Below, piece by piece: positions 33,872-44,862 of a DNA stretch of 64,000 nt. Under the pieces are notes generated by a model. That model was not told the origin of the DNA, did not search any database, and was given only the letters and a program-made list of their open reading frames with translations. The DNA is from Lobosporangium transversale (taxonomy: Eukaryota; Mortierellomycota; Mortierellomycetes; Mortierellales; Mortierellaceae), in the NCBI RefSeq assembly GCF_002105155.1, contig NW_019028993.1:1-64000 (forward strand), written 5' to 3'. The position numbers and the translations under genes were made by a program. Each line of letters begins with the position of its first letter. The first letter of the stretch is position 1.

Positions 33872-34208
33872 TTCTCAGCACCAGTCCGAATATCAGCGTC
33901 ATGAACAGCATCAGCAGCATCAGCAGCATCAGAGCAGCCATCAGAGCAGCAGTGGACACCATGGTGATTATAAGAAGAAGAAGCATCACGGCGGTGACTC
34001 CTCTTCATCATCTGACTCTGATTCAGACTCTTCTCACAAGAAGGACAAGAAGGACAAGAAGGGCAAGCACTGGCAGGCCTCCGGTCACTATTACTCCCCT
34101 GGCGACAAGGTCAAGTATGATGGACGCAAGTACATCTGCTTGCAGGGCCACAATTCCCAGCCTGATTGGACTCCCTCTGCCGCACACTCTCTCTGGCACT
34201 CTAAATAA
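32969..34208 (+). CDS. C2 domain - coiled coil - poly-Q/His - CBM5/12 fusion protein
   Basis: Model: exons 32969..33031 and 33150..34208 (373 residues). The C2 domain spans about residues 1-125 (FGKQDPYLQF, WNQTF, LMDEETTAD). Next come the linker and Gly/Ala-rich segment shared with the upstream paralogue (VKGTSHISELHHKRIKS, GGAAFGGLLAVGAGLLANKL), a charged coiled coil at about 185-235 (KKKEEEARKEAERQAQLE..), a Gln tract broken by His/Ser, a Ser/Asp and Lys-rich linker, and a C-terminal module of about 45 residues. That module (HWQASGHYYSPGDKVKYDG, YICLQGH, DWTPSAAHSLW) matches the CBM5/12 chitin-binding fold with its aromatic residues. No signal peptide is visible. Inference: a peripheral membrane protein linking phospholipid to chitin or nascent cell wall, or exported without a classical signal. 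Confidence 0.87.
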
Positions 34209-35018
34209 ATAAACTAGGGAAAGGAGAGTGGAAAGCTGATGGGCCAGAGTTTTTTTTTTGTCTCTTGTCCTGAATCAGCCATGTATCATATCAAAAAAAA
34301 AAAAAAAAAAAAAAAAAAATCCATGTTAGGCAAGGCGACTTCTTTTTCTTGACAATGGATAAAACTTCTTTTTTAGTCTGCTTTCTATCCTTCGCTTTAT
34401 TGAATAAAATGGAGATTAAAAAAAAGTATTCTGCTCTGAAAAAAGTCAAGAAAAGCATGGCATGACATGGCTCGGCTCCTTTTTGGCTCCAATGAATACC
34501 ATCAGCAAACGAGGAATGAGAAATAAAAAAGATAGAGAGATAAAGGAGAGCGTCTGAAATAGTCTACAAACATAATCAAAGTAGCAATAGACTTACTCCC
34601 TTCCCAAGTCGATGCTTACTGGATAGTCAGGGATCTGGGGTCCGATGATTAATAAAATATATAATATTAATGCAGATATATATTATCTTTACCTCAAGGG
34701 GTTCACTGTGTAAAATACACTAGACCCGACATTCAAACCATTCGAAGGGAGTTGTGTAAGTGGGTCTAAAAACGTCACCGAAGGTCGGTCAATTTCACGC
34801 GATTTGCCATTGGACCCTCGCATCAAAAGAGCATTGAGTGTTTTAAAAAAAGATGAAAGTAAAATAGAGAGCAAATGCAAATGTACGATTATATATATAG
34901 CCTTTGCTCTTCCTGCTTTTTTTTTTTTTTTTTTTTTTTTTTTTCTTCTCTTTTCTTTGACATCTTCACTTCTCTCTTTCATCATCATCTCATCTCTACA
35001 CTTTTACAAAACAACATA
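34209..35018. other. Intergenic spacer before tropomyosin
   Basis: Contains poly(A) at about 34292-34319 and poly(T) at 34918-34944 ahead of the tropomyosin ATG. TATATATAG occurs at 34893. No exon recognised. Confidence 0.5.
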
Positions 35019-36353
35019 ATGGACAAGCTCAAGGAAGTAAGTTATTGCAGGCTATTCCACTATTCCCTCTTTTTATTACCCTAGTTTGTTCTCTTTTTTT
35101 CTTTTCCTTTCTATCCTCTCGTTGCTTTTTTTTTTTTGTGTTGCCATTCTATTCTCTCCTCTTCTTTCTTATCTCTTTCACAATCCCTCCTCCTGTACAT
35201 GTCTGAGCTGCATATTACTGTAGTTGTGCAGGAGACCGAGGATAAGGGAGAAGGAAGGATAACTGGATACAGCAACATGCGTGTTTGTCGTTGTCATTGT
35301 TTATATAATATTTTGCAGGAGTAACAAAGTGCAAAAGAAAGACAACCGTTACTGCTCAGGAACGTCACGATTTTTTATCCTTGCCCATGGAACGCAATAG
35401 AAAAAAAAGAAAAATAATAATTATAAACATGTAACATTCTCAATGGACAGGCGATGAGATGATAAAAAAAAAAAAAAGACAGAAATGAGATTAGCTGACA
35501 GGACTTGATTAGATTGCAACGATGAACTTCCTTGTCCCTTCTTGCTTCCTTAACCACCCTTGTTGCGTGGGAGAGGAGCCAGTTTTTTTTCTTTTTCTTT
35601 TTCTTTTATTGTTATTCGACATTTTCTTTTACCCACCTGTGTCCATCCAAGACCTTGTTCCAAAGACATGATATTGACAATTGACTTTTTCTCTTTTCTT
35701 TTCTTTTTTTTTTTTCTTTTAGAAATTCGCCACCGTCCGCGCTGAGGCTGATGCCGCCATCGTCCGTGCTGAGGAAGCCGAGCGTTTGAACACTTCCCTC
35801 AAGGATGAGCTCGCTGCTAAGGATCAGGAGGCTATCTCTCTCAACAACCGCATCCAACTCCTCGAGGCTCAGTTGGAGAAGGCCGAGAGCGGTGGCAGTG
35901 ACTCCAAGACCAAGTATGTGTTATTCTATTCCATCTATTTCTTTCCTTTCTTTCTTTGGATCCTTTGGCTATGTTGTCTATATATAAAAAAGGAAATTTT
36001 TTTTTTGTTGCAAAGTCAAGGAAATGAGTACTGATGAGCAGGCAGGCAAGACAGGCTTGGACAAGCTCTTCTGCAGGCCTCATCACTGTACCTTTTCCCA
36101 AAATCATAAGGAGGAAAACACTTTCTTTACCAGGCAATGAGAATATCCAACTAATGTCAAAAACTATTTCTTTTCTTTTTTCTCCTTTAGGCTCCGTGAG
36201 CTTGAGTTGAAGGTTGAGGACCTTGAGCGCAAGACAAAGACTCTTGAGAAGGATAACGAGAACTTGGAGACCAAGCTTGAGGAGGCTACCACCAAGCTCC
36301 GTGAAGCCAAGGCAGAGCTCGAGGAGACCCTCCGTGCTATGGATGACATGTAA
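35019..36353 (+). CDS. TPM1: Tropomyosin (fungal Cdc8/Tpm type), short form
   Basis: Model: exons 35019..35036, 35723..35913, 36191..36353 (123 residues). The start MDKLKEKFATVRAEADAAIVRAEEAE is the fungal tropomyosin N-terminus. The whole protein follows a heptad pattern rich in Glu/Lys/Leu/Ala with no proline, as expected for a parallel coiled coil that lies along actin cables, and ends in RAMDDM. Fungal tropomyosins I know are about 161 or 199 residues, so about one 40-residue actin-binding period appears to be missing. Intron 2 (277 bp) was searched for a further exon and none was convincing. The first intron is long (686 bp). Codons end preferentially in C, as in other highly expressed genes here. 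Confidence 0.88.
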
Positions 36354-38230
36354 AATTACCTTCCAACATTCACATAACAAAAAAAAATCTGTCTCCCGTT
36401 TCTTGTTTTTTTTTTTTTTTTTTTTCCTTTTATCAATATTTTTCTCCTTTAGACACAAAAAAAAAAAATCCCTCCTTCTACTCTCTCCAACCAAATAATT
36501 TCTTGGGATCCTCTTTATTATTCCCCCGCAGCATCTTTTGCTTCGACCCACTATTTTTTTGTTGGAAATAAAATTATTCAAAAACAAAAAAAACTTACAT
36601 TTAAAGTAAAAAATGCCTTTTCTTTCATAATTGTAACTGATGCCTCGAGTATGTAAATTGATTGTGAATGGCTCACAAAACAGTTTTTGCATTATGGATA
36701 TACCACACATTCTCCTATAATTTCTACATTTGGCTTTTTGATATCAGCACCATGTATTATTTTTTTTTTCTTTCTTTTTGCTCTAATAGGAACATTATAA
36801 CGCGTCGGCATCTGGTGTAGTCCCCATCATGATCACGTCCAAGGCTTCCAGGGTTTTCTGTTGTTTTCTTTCTTTTCTTTTTCTAATAGCAAAAAGGATT
36901 CATTTGTTAAAGTTTAAAAATAATGCAAGGAGTCAAGATCATTCACATACATGAACGTACATAACGCACATACACACTCAGATCTACTTTGTAGTTTCAG
37001 ATGGATCAGAGCTATTCTTCTCAGTGTCAGGATGTTAGGGGATAGTCTGCATTTCCTTCCCATCGATTGAGAATAGTACCATAATATCAAGAAAGACTTC
37101 TTTCTGGATATCTACAACCTGAACACCATCAGACGCCTCCCCCTCCCTTCGAATTGGAAAATCATCTGAATGGCAAGCGATGACAACGTTTCTTGTGTCG
37201 TACGAGGTCGGAGCTTATTCAGTCACAGGAATAGTAATAGCGGATCAAATCTAGCCGGTCGTTATTTTTATTTTTATATAAGATTTTGCTTCTTTAAGAT
37301 AAAGTTGTCATTGCTGAAGCTGTGGATAAATTAATCTTGATCAATATCAGAGAAGGTCAATATGTTCCTTGGAAGAACAGATGGTGATGATCATAATAAT
37401 AATGACAATAGTATGGTTTTTAATACATAGACCAAAATCCTTATGTATAATGATGATTATGACAAGTCCACTTAATTTTGAAGACGCGTCACTAGATACT
37501 GAAGGAAAAAAAAAAATACATCTAAATATAAAATAAAACAAAAAAACGTACCAAAGCCCTTGATCCGCTAGATTGTTTAGTATTTTTTTTTTACTATTCG
37601 GCTCCTATGAGAAGAATTGGTGTCTTTGCTCTTTATCTGAAAGTCGATCTAATTTTACGCGTTCTTTCTCATATTTTCTCTTACACTCTCTTTCTCCTCT
37701 TTTCTTTTCTTTTCTTTTTTCTTTTCTTTCCTTTCCTTTCCTTTCCTTTTTTATTTTATGTGGAAAGATTGTGAGATATTTTAGATCATTTTATGCTGAA
37801 TGCTGTTATACACCACACTGTGTGCTATCCTACACCAATCAGCAACGCGTTCTCTAAACCGCCTTTTTTAAAGAAAAGAAAAAAATAAAATAAAGGCGAA
37901 AGTAAGAGAGAAAAAACCACACCAGCTTTTATTACGAAGTATCGTTTCAAGCTCCATTGTGTATAGCTTTATTGCCTTCTTTTTTCTTTTTTTTTTAAAA
38001 AAACATATACATTATTATTAATGTTTGCTTTAGTGTGCTTTTTGCGAATGTCGATGTATGTTGGATGCAAGAAAGACGTGGAGTAGCCTAGCTGTTTCAT
38101 GAAGAGGAGAGTATACAATAGTAATCAAAAATAGAAAATCATTTTTTTCCACATATTTTCACATTTGTAAAGGAGGAAAGGCAATAGCTTTTGACGGAAA
38201 AGGGGACACAAATGGGAAAGAAGACTTCAT
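36354..38230. other. Intergenic region
   Basis: Mostly AT-rich with poly(T) at 36405-36425 and TTTTC/TTTCC tracts at about 37699-37749. The only coding-like stretch is the small minus-strand ORF listed at 37035-37214. Confidence 0.5.
37035..37214 (-). pseudogene. Possible coding remnant (59 codons, no start)
   Basis: An open minus-strand frame without ATG reads SYDTRNVVIACHSDDFPIR, then VQVVDIQKEVFLDIMVLFS and ends IDGKEMQTIP. Composition is protein-like, unlike the AT-rich surroundings, but no family is recognised. It could be the last exon of an unmodelled gene or a relic. Confidence 0.25.
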
Positions 38231-38276
38231 TAGCAACGAAGTGACAATATGAGCGCATCCTGTTGTTCTACCATCT

Positions 38277-38324
<48 letters not shown>

Positions 38325-39463
38325 GTCCTTCCAAGCAGGACACGTTTGCCTATAAAAGGCATCAACATCCTCCCCTCCTTTTCCCTCCTCACTCTCTTCT
38401 ATACCAGTCACCACCACTCATTCTCTCTTTTGGATATGCTCCTGTGCTTTTAGCACGCGTACATGCCCTGCCTTTCTATGTGCGGCCGTGCACCGGAGGA
38501 GAGCAATGCTTTGCCCCCCAGCCTCCACCCCCTCCGGCGTTTTAGCGACCTACCCACCCCTACTAGTCAACCAGACACGCATGAAGTGCAAGTCGGAGAA
38601 GAGGGACCATGGCCACGCTTTCTGGATCCAGTGGTATGTTAGAGTATAACTTTCTCTCTCGCCCTTTTTTCTTTGAATGAAGGAAATTGAAATACTTTAC
38701 TTTGATTTACTAATCTATTTCTTTTCTATCGTATGATCTTATCATTTTTAATAGCAGGATCCTTTGTGCTGGTGCCCATGTCTTCCTTATACAGCCGCTA
38801 CAAATAACGAAGCCATGGTTCAGTCGACTACACCCCCAGTCTTGCCTGAAAACACATCCTACTTTGCAATTCTCCATCCATATAGGAGACTATCATCTCA
38901 GACGACACCACCATCACTACCTCTTCATCCTCTTCATTTCCTTCATCGCCTTCATCGCCTCCACTCCCCTTCATCCTCGTCAGTAGCCTCAGGATCGAAA
39001 GGTGTTCAGACTTCAGAACTACATCCAGAGTTTCCTAGTAAGCTCTACCTCACCTTACGTAAACTTTAGAGCAAAACTTCTTCTTCCCATTATCTATCGC
39101 CTGTCCTCCAGCAAGATTCATGGGGTGGAGGAGTTGATAGCTGTCATCTTGACCAACATCATCGTTGTGGACGAAGTCCTGACGAGTAAATATGTCCTCA
39201 AGACCACAAACTCAAACCAAACCAAACCCGGCCGTCCCCGCTGCTGAGGCCCCGCTACTAGTCTCAAGAAGCTACAGCGACAGCAACAACTTCCTGTTGT
39301 TATGGCTACTATGACCAGAGGGCTGTTGCTGGCATTTCCGCTCTCGATCCGCAAGCTTCCTCCTTGGACGCTGCTATCAGCTCTGACCAAAAAGTTGAAA
39401 TAAAGGGGACTTGGCCTAGTAGCTGAAGATGACGGCTAAGCAATCTCAGCAACACCAGCAATG

Positions 39464-39588
39464 CTGGCGTCCAGTGCTCCTATTCGATAATCGAATGAAA
39501 TTCGAATGCATATAATTTTTTTTTTTTTTTTTTTTTTACAGTGCATTCGAATTTTATTCGATTATCGAATAGGAGCCCTGCTGGCGTC
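39464..39588. mobile_element. hAT-type MITE with 8-bp target-site duplication
   Basis: The element 39472-39580 (109 bp) has 39-bp terminal inverted repeats (39472-39510 and 39542-39580) starting CAGTGCTCCTATTCG on the left and, on the reverse strand, CAGGGCTCCTATTCG on the right; only two positions differ. A 31-bp centre is mainly poly(T). It is flanked by a perfect direct repeat CTGGCGTC (39464-39471 and 39581-39588). An 8-bp duplication with CA(G)-type termini is diagnostic of hAT insertion. It encodes nothing and would need a transposase in trans. Confidence 0.87.
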
Positions 39589-39938
39589 TCGATAGTGGTG
39601 GCGCTACTCTTACTCAAGGCGTGGTCAATTCCCACCGCTACAAAGCAGTCAAGCTCCTACAGCCTGGCTCAAAAGAGACGATGGTTCAGCCGTCCGTTCC
39701 TCTACCCGCCCGCCCACTCGCCCGCAAGAAGGCGATGGTGTATATAACCAAAAAGCCCACATGCATCTATTGCCGAAGAATAAGAGGGTCTTGACCCCAT
39801 TCGACCGCGCCTAACGTCAAGCTTCAAATGACAAAATTGCTCACGCTCACCAACCTCGCCTTGGCATGTCCCTCTTACGGCTCTGGCATGTCTCATTACG
39901 GCCCTGGCACGCCTCCGTTATGACCTGCCACCTAAGCA

Positions 39939-40094
39939 ATGCCTTCGACCAATATCGGTGTCGACCTCGGACCAGACAAGGGTAATATACCAGTATTGCT
40001 ACAGTCAGGAGAGAATAACCGTATGACTGATTTCTCTCAAAACATCAACCACAACCCGTCGTTGGTGAAGATGGCCCTTGGTTTAGCGGAATAA
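39939..40094 (+). pseudogene. Fragment resembling an Hsp70-type ATPase N-terminus
   Basis: A 51-codon ORF starts MPSTNIGVDLGPDKG and continues INHNPSLVKMALG before two stops. The IGVDLG phosphate-1-like loop followed about 30 residues later by NPSLV resembles the start of Hsp70-like proteins (IGIDLGT..TPSVV). Downstream frames are broken. The match is short and could be chance. Confidence 0.25.
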
Positions 40095-41897
40095 TAATGG
40101 GCAAACCGCGCTAGTCCCCAACTAAGAAAGCTATTTAGCTAAGCTCGGACTTTGGCCCTGGAACAGCAGCATGCGTTGTTAGAGAAGAGATGATGGCGAA
40201 GAAGATGATGGCAGAGGAAGAGACGGTGGTAGGGAAGGGAAGGGGCTGGGGCGAGGGGAAAACAGCAGCGACACAGCAGGGTCAAGGTGCTCATCAACCG
40301 TGATGCCACGTTCACTTTATCAATATCGACTCAATCATAACCCATAGCCGTCAACAACTAAAGTCTCAGTGAGCTTGCGTTCATGAGTGACTTTTTTTAG
40401 CCTCGCCCATATCAAGCCCGAGAATCTTGTCCATGCGGGGCATACCAGGGCTCAAACAACAACAGAAAGAGAAGAGACAAAAAAAAAAAAAAAATAAAGA
40501 AGTAGATGGAGGAAAAGGTCTATCGCCGAGGGAGGAAGAAGAAGAGCTGGAAAGCCTCTACGACGACGAGACCATAAAAACGGCGAGGTGGTTGTACTTT
40601 GACAACTAAGAGGACTAAGCCGGTGAAAAAGGCCGATGACGAGGCCGAAAAGTCGGGTACGACCTAGGTGCAAACCTAAGCGTTGAGGATAGTAATGGCG
40701 ATGATAGTGATGATGGAGACGATATCAGCAATCATACCGATCACCAATTTTCAATCGCCACTACTAGATCAACTAGACCATGAGGTGTAGTGGTCATGCC
40801 GGAATCGATGGATCTGGTTCATAAAGTCAAATACTATCGAAAAGCATAGAGGACGGGTAAAAGCGGCAGCTTCGGAGGCCATACATCCAGGTCTCTGGTC
40901 TGGTCCTTGCGATTACCGGCGTCTTGTCCTTGGGGGAGGGGAGGGGGGGCAGTATTGGTGCTGGCCTCAGGTCTTGATAGAGGTCACGATGACCGCTAAT
41001 GAGACCAATGAAGGAGAAGAAAAGAATGAAGCCAAAGAAGATGGCATAATGAAATCAAACAAAAAAAGAGAGAAGGACGAAGCCAGGGAAGTGGAGGAGG
41101 AAAGACTAAAGAGAGAAATCGATGTAGGGAGGCGAAATGACTTTAAGACAAGTTTGTCACTCTGGATCTTGAGTCAAAGATATGGATCCATTGTTATCAT
41201 GGCTGGCCCTGTCAGAGCAGGCGACAACAGTGACGCCAGCACTAACTTGTGCTTGTGCTGATTGCGAAAACTATGCTTCACTCTCTTGAGGAACTTGCCC
41301 TTGTATCGCCGTATACGCTGATTCTTTAAGCGCTGCTTCTTTCTGAAATCGAGAGAATCCGAATGCTCTGGAGGCAGCCATAGTCAAAATTCGAGAGGGG
41401 AAAAAAAAAAAGAAACGGATGTTGAGTTGAAGAAGTTAAAGAGGCAATGATGGGCGAAAAGTCGATAGGAAAGGGAGTTCCCAGAATCCTTGTTATCATT
41501 TGATGAGATAGTCCAACGAGTATTCCAACCCCTCCACAAAAGGAGGGGTGATTTTTGACTGAAAATGGCTTTGGTTTATTTTTTTACGTTCTGTTAGTTA
41601 TTGGCAAAGAATAAAAAATCCAAAAGGTGGGGTTTTGAAATCTCGATAAAAAAAAAAAAAGTGGAGAACAATGGCAAAAGAGAATGCATCAATGTGGCAA
41701 CTGCCAATAAATATTAAATAATGAAATAACTATAACTGTTCACTATCCTTCAAGATGATTGACACCCTAATCGAGATATAATTATAATAATAATAAGCTA
41801 TTTGTGCGTGCTAATGCATTCGCCTTGATTCAGAAAAATAAAAATAGTTCAAGGGAGCAACAGAACAATGGATCAAATATAGTGATCGTTGATCTTT

Positions 41898-43719
41898 TTA
41901 TTCATCATCTTCACTATCATCCTCATCTTCATCCTTCTTTTCCTCTTCCTCTTCCTCTTCACTTTCTTTTGCGGCCTCGATTTGGTCTTCGTCCTCTTCT
42001 TCCTCGCCTGCTGTGCCCACGCTCTCAACACCGACATTCTTCCATATACCCTTTTGGACCGAAAGACAAGTTACACGCATATCTGTCTTGTGCTCTCCAA
42101 TGAATGTCTTCATGTTGCTCTCCTCTGGTGTGGATGCAGGACTGACAACATCTTCCAAATTCCATACCAAAATCGTCCCATCTGTGGAAACAGACGTCAA
42201 CAAATCCATCATCTTGGTCTCTGGGCGACCAACAAACTCCTTGTTGGAGGTCTCTTCTGGAGTGTATGGAACTGTGATCAAATCCAAAGCCTTGACACGG
42301 CTAGCATGTCCCACAAGGGTCTTGACAAGATCTCCTGTGGCAGTATTGTAGACGCGAATCATCTTATCCTCATAACCAACAACCAAATAATCGTCTTTGT
42401 AGTAAATCATGGTATTCAGACGAGTCTTCCTTGGAGGCTTGATAGTGCGGACGCATTTTGCAGTCTATTATATTAACACATAATGGTAATCAAGCATGGC
42501 GACAATGGTTAGTTGTCAAAAATATAATGCTATAGTCGACATCCAAAACAAAACAAAACAAAGCAATTTTCTTTTCTTTTCTTTTTTTTACAAGTACGTA
42601 CAGCCATATCATAAATGCCAACTTCTTGATCAAACATGATTGAATATCCTGTGCCACTAGGGCTCCATACGACTTTTAGGCCTTCTCCCTGTAGTCTTGT
42701 CGTGCTCGCCTGTTTTCCCAACAACAGATTCCAGAGTCGGACTGATCTATCAGCCGAGACACTGAGAGCGATTTTGCCCGTGGGATGGATAGCAATCGAA
42801 TGAATAGATCCCTGATGACCCTTCATAATCTTGAGACATTCCCAATCCTTGGTTCTCCAGACACAGATTTTCCCATCATCGGATCCAGAGAGCATATGTG
42901 TCTTATTGTGGAATGTAAGTGTCGTGATCGTGCCCTGATGTTGAAGAAGTGCCCCTAATTCCTTTCTGCGCTTTAGATCATAGAGTTGAATCTTTTCATC
43001 CGTACTGCCAGATGCTAGAAAGTGGCCGCCGATTGCTAATGCTTTGATACATCCGATATGAGCTGCAAAGATGAAGATGGGCGACAGTCTCAATGTCATA
43101 TCCTATACATGTACGCCGAAATACCATCCGTGGCAAAGTAAAAGTAATAATAATAATGTTTAATAAAGGGAAAAGAAACGGAGGGGGAAAAAAAAAAAAA
43201 AAAATCCCTTCTTCGACTTGCATGGAATTGCTTTTTTTTTTTTTTTTTTTTTTTTTTTTTGTTTACCTCGTTCCAATAAGCATCAATACCATAGAGAATA
43301 TTCTCATAGGTTCCCGCGATAATTCTAAAATCCTCAAGGGTTGCTCCTTCAGGAATGACTTCTTCCTTCTTGGGTTTTTTAATTACAGGCTTCTTCACCG
43401 GTGTAGGTGTAGGCGCGCTCTTTTTTGCATTAAAAGCTGAAGTGTTGACGTTCTTCTTCTTGCCTGCCCCATTCTGTGCTTTTGATGTGTTCCCTGTACT
43501 CTGCTTATTGCTGTTGCTATTGGTCTGGACTTTGGAACGTTTGTTATCATGACCACTTTTGGGATTGTTCTTGGTGGTGGTGGTGTTGTTGTTGTTGTTG
43601 TTGGCAGCAGAGGCGTGTTTGCGTTTTACACCCGCTGTTTTCACATTAGGCTTTGTGGCGGTCGTTGACACGACTGTTTTTTTTAACGCGCTCTTCAATG
43701 GCTTCTTAGTTTTGTCCAT
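41898..43719 (-). CDS. MAK11: WD40 ribosome-biogenesis factor, Mak11/PAK1IP1 type
   Basis: Model in coding order: 43267..43719, 42602..43102, 41898..42464 (506 residues). A basic, low-complexity N-terminus with Asn and Thr runs precedes FRIIAGTYENILYGIDAYW, then WD repeats: AHIGCIKALAIGGHFLASGSTDEKIQLYD, SGSDDGKICVWR, GHQGSIHSIAIHPTGK, SVSADRSVRLWNL. The AGTYE..LYG opening and GHQGSIHSIAIHPTGK block are characteristic of Mak11/PAK1IP1, which acts in nucleolar 60S subunit assembly. The C-terminus is a Glu/Asp/Lys tail. All junctions in frame. The N-terminal basic extension of about 130 residues is longer than in yeast Mak11 and may be a nucleolar targeting region. Confidence 0.87.
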
Positions 43720-43980
43720 TGTCTCGTTAAAGTTGTGTATGTAGTAATTTGTGAATGAGGAATGAGAACAGCAAAGCTTTTTTCTCTTTTTTTAAAAAGA
43801 AAAAAAAAAAAAAAAAAAAAAAAAGGGCAGTCATGCTTTTGTTTTGAAAAATCTCATTTCCACGAATAAAAAGCCACAGATGGTATATCTCTTTCTTTTT
43901 CTGTTTTACTTTAGAATTTTCATTTCTCCCAAAACTACAGCTTCTTTTATACCCTTCTTGAGATAAATATATACTATCCT
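43720..43980. promoter_or_regulatory. Divergent promoter between MAK11 and the tRNA methyltransferase
   Basis: 261 bp between two start codons facing away from each other, containing T(7)-A(26)-type homopolymers at about 43788-43825. Both genes serve the translation machinery, so shared control is plausible but not shown. Confidence 0.45.
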
Positions 43981-44862
43981 ATGGCAGAACTATCATCATC
44001 TCAACCTACAAAGGAGCAGTCACCAATCGAGGCACGACAGGAAAAGCTTTTAAAGCCTCTTGAGCCCTCGGTGATCCCACCAGAGAAGCTAGAATATGCT
44101 CGACAAGTGATCGAAAAAGACCAGGCTATCAAACCTTTCTGGGTCAATAAATACAAGAAGGAGGCTGCCAAAAATTGGGACCGGTTCTACAAACGGAATG
44201 AGACCCGGTTCTATAAGGACCGTCATTGGATCGAGCGTGAATTTACAATCTTCAAAACTATGGACCCAGACGGTCACCCAGCAAAGCTACAATGTCTTGA
44301 AGTCGGCTGTGGTGTTGGTAACTTTATCTTCCCAGTCCTGGAGAGAAACCCCAATCTGTTCATGTATGCATGTGACTTTGCACCTCATGCTATTGAACTG
44401 GTGAAACAGCATGACGATTATAAACAGGGACGGTGTTCAGCATTTGTCTGTGACTTGACGACGGATGCATTAGTAGACACTATCCCGGCCAACTCCTTGG
44501 ACGTAGTCTCCTCTATCTTTGTATTATCAGCTATCCCAGCAGAAAAATTAGAAGCGGCTGTCAGGAATATTAAACAAGTCATGAAACCCGGTGGGATGTT
44601 ATGCTTTAGAGATTATGCAGTCTATGATGCAGCACAGGTGAAATTCAGCTCCAATCCAGGACATATGTTGGATACAAATCTCTATGTCCGTCAGGACGGT
44701 ACTCTTTCCCTCTTCTTTTCGACTGAACAAATCCGTGAGCTCTTTGAAAAGGAAGGATTTACGACGGTTGAATGTGAATACGTTCATAGAGAAACCATCA
44801 ACCGAGCCATGGATATTAGTATAGACAGACGGTTCTTGCAGGCAAAGTTTATTAAGCAATGA
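43981..44862 (+). CDS. tRNA N3-methylcytidine (m3C32) methyltransferase, METTL2/6-Trm140 family
   Basis: Intronless, 293 residues, close to METTL6 length. Opens with the family's substrate-recognition block: IKPFWVNKYKKEAAKNWDRFYKRNETRFYKDRHW. The SAM-binding motif I is LEVGCGVGN, then YACDFAPHAIEL, VCDLT, VVSSIFVLSAIP, MKPGGMLCFRDYAVYD and a C-terminal INRAMDISIDRRFLQAKF. The family methylates C32 of tRNA-Ser, -Thr or -Arg; which tRNA cannot be told, although the short form without an actin-binding extension is closer to METTL6 (tRNA-Ser). Cytosolic. Confident. Confidence 0.93.
   Translation: MAELSSSQPTKEQSPIEARQEKLLKPLEPSVIPPEKLEYARQVIEKDQAIKPFWVNKYKKEAAKNWDRFYKRNETRFYKDRHWIEREFTIFKTMDPDGHPAKLQCLEVGCGVGNFIFPVLERNPNLFMYACDFAPHAIELVKQHDDYKQGRCSAFVCDLTTDALVDTIPANSLDVVSSIFVLSAIPAEKLEAAVRNIKQVMKPGGMLCFRDYAVYDAAQVKFSSNPGHMLDTNLYVRQDGTLSLFFSTEQIRELFEKEGFTTVECEYVHRETINRAMDISIDRRFLQAKFIKQ

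Larger units (their letters stand above)
38231..41897. other. Gene-poor, compositionally distinct region with decayed coding-like sequence
   Basis: From about 38400 to 41300 the DNA is visibly richer in G and C and poorer in homopolymer runs than its flanks. It contains many short, stop-interrupted Ser/Pro-, Arg/Glu- and Lys-rich frames (for example 38764-39069, 40427-40609, 40974-41261). None has recognisable domains. It holds a hAT-type MITE (39472-39580) and a fragment resembling an Hsp70-type N-terminus (39939-40094). Best read as decayed gene or transposon material. Poly(T) at 38280-38313 ends the normal flank. Confidence 0.5.

Noticed and set aside
33658-34011. Minus-strand and alternate-frame ORFs opposite the poly-Q region of the C2-CBM gene
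   Set aside because: Leu-, Ser/Asn- and Ala/Val-rich shadows of the CAG/CAA repeat; the plus-strand frame has clear domains.
35914-36190. Possible extra tropomyosin exon around 36040-36090
   Set aside because: The only AG..GT candidates lack a heptad pattern or break the frame; left as intron.
41271-41381. Minus-strand 36-residue ORF (MAASRAFGFSRF..) and an overlapping very basic frame (FRKKQRLKNQRI..)
   Set aside because: Short, no recognised family (mitoribosomal small basic proteins considered), and no supporting exon.
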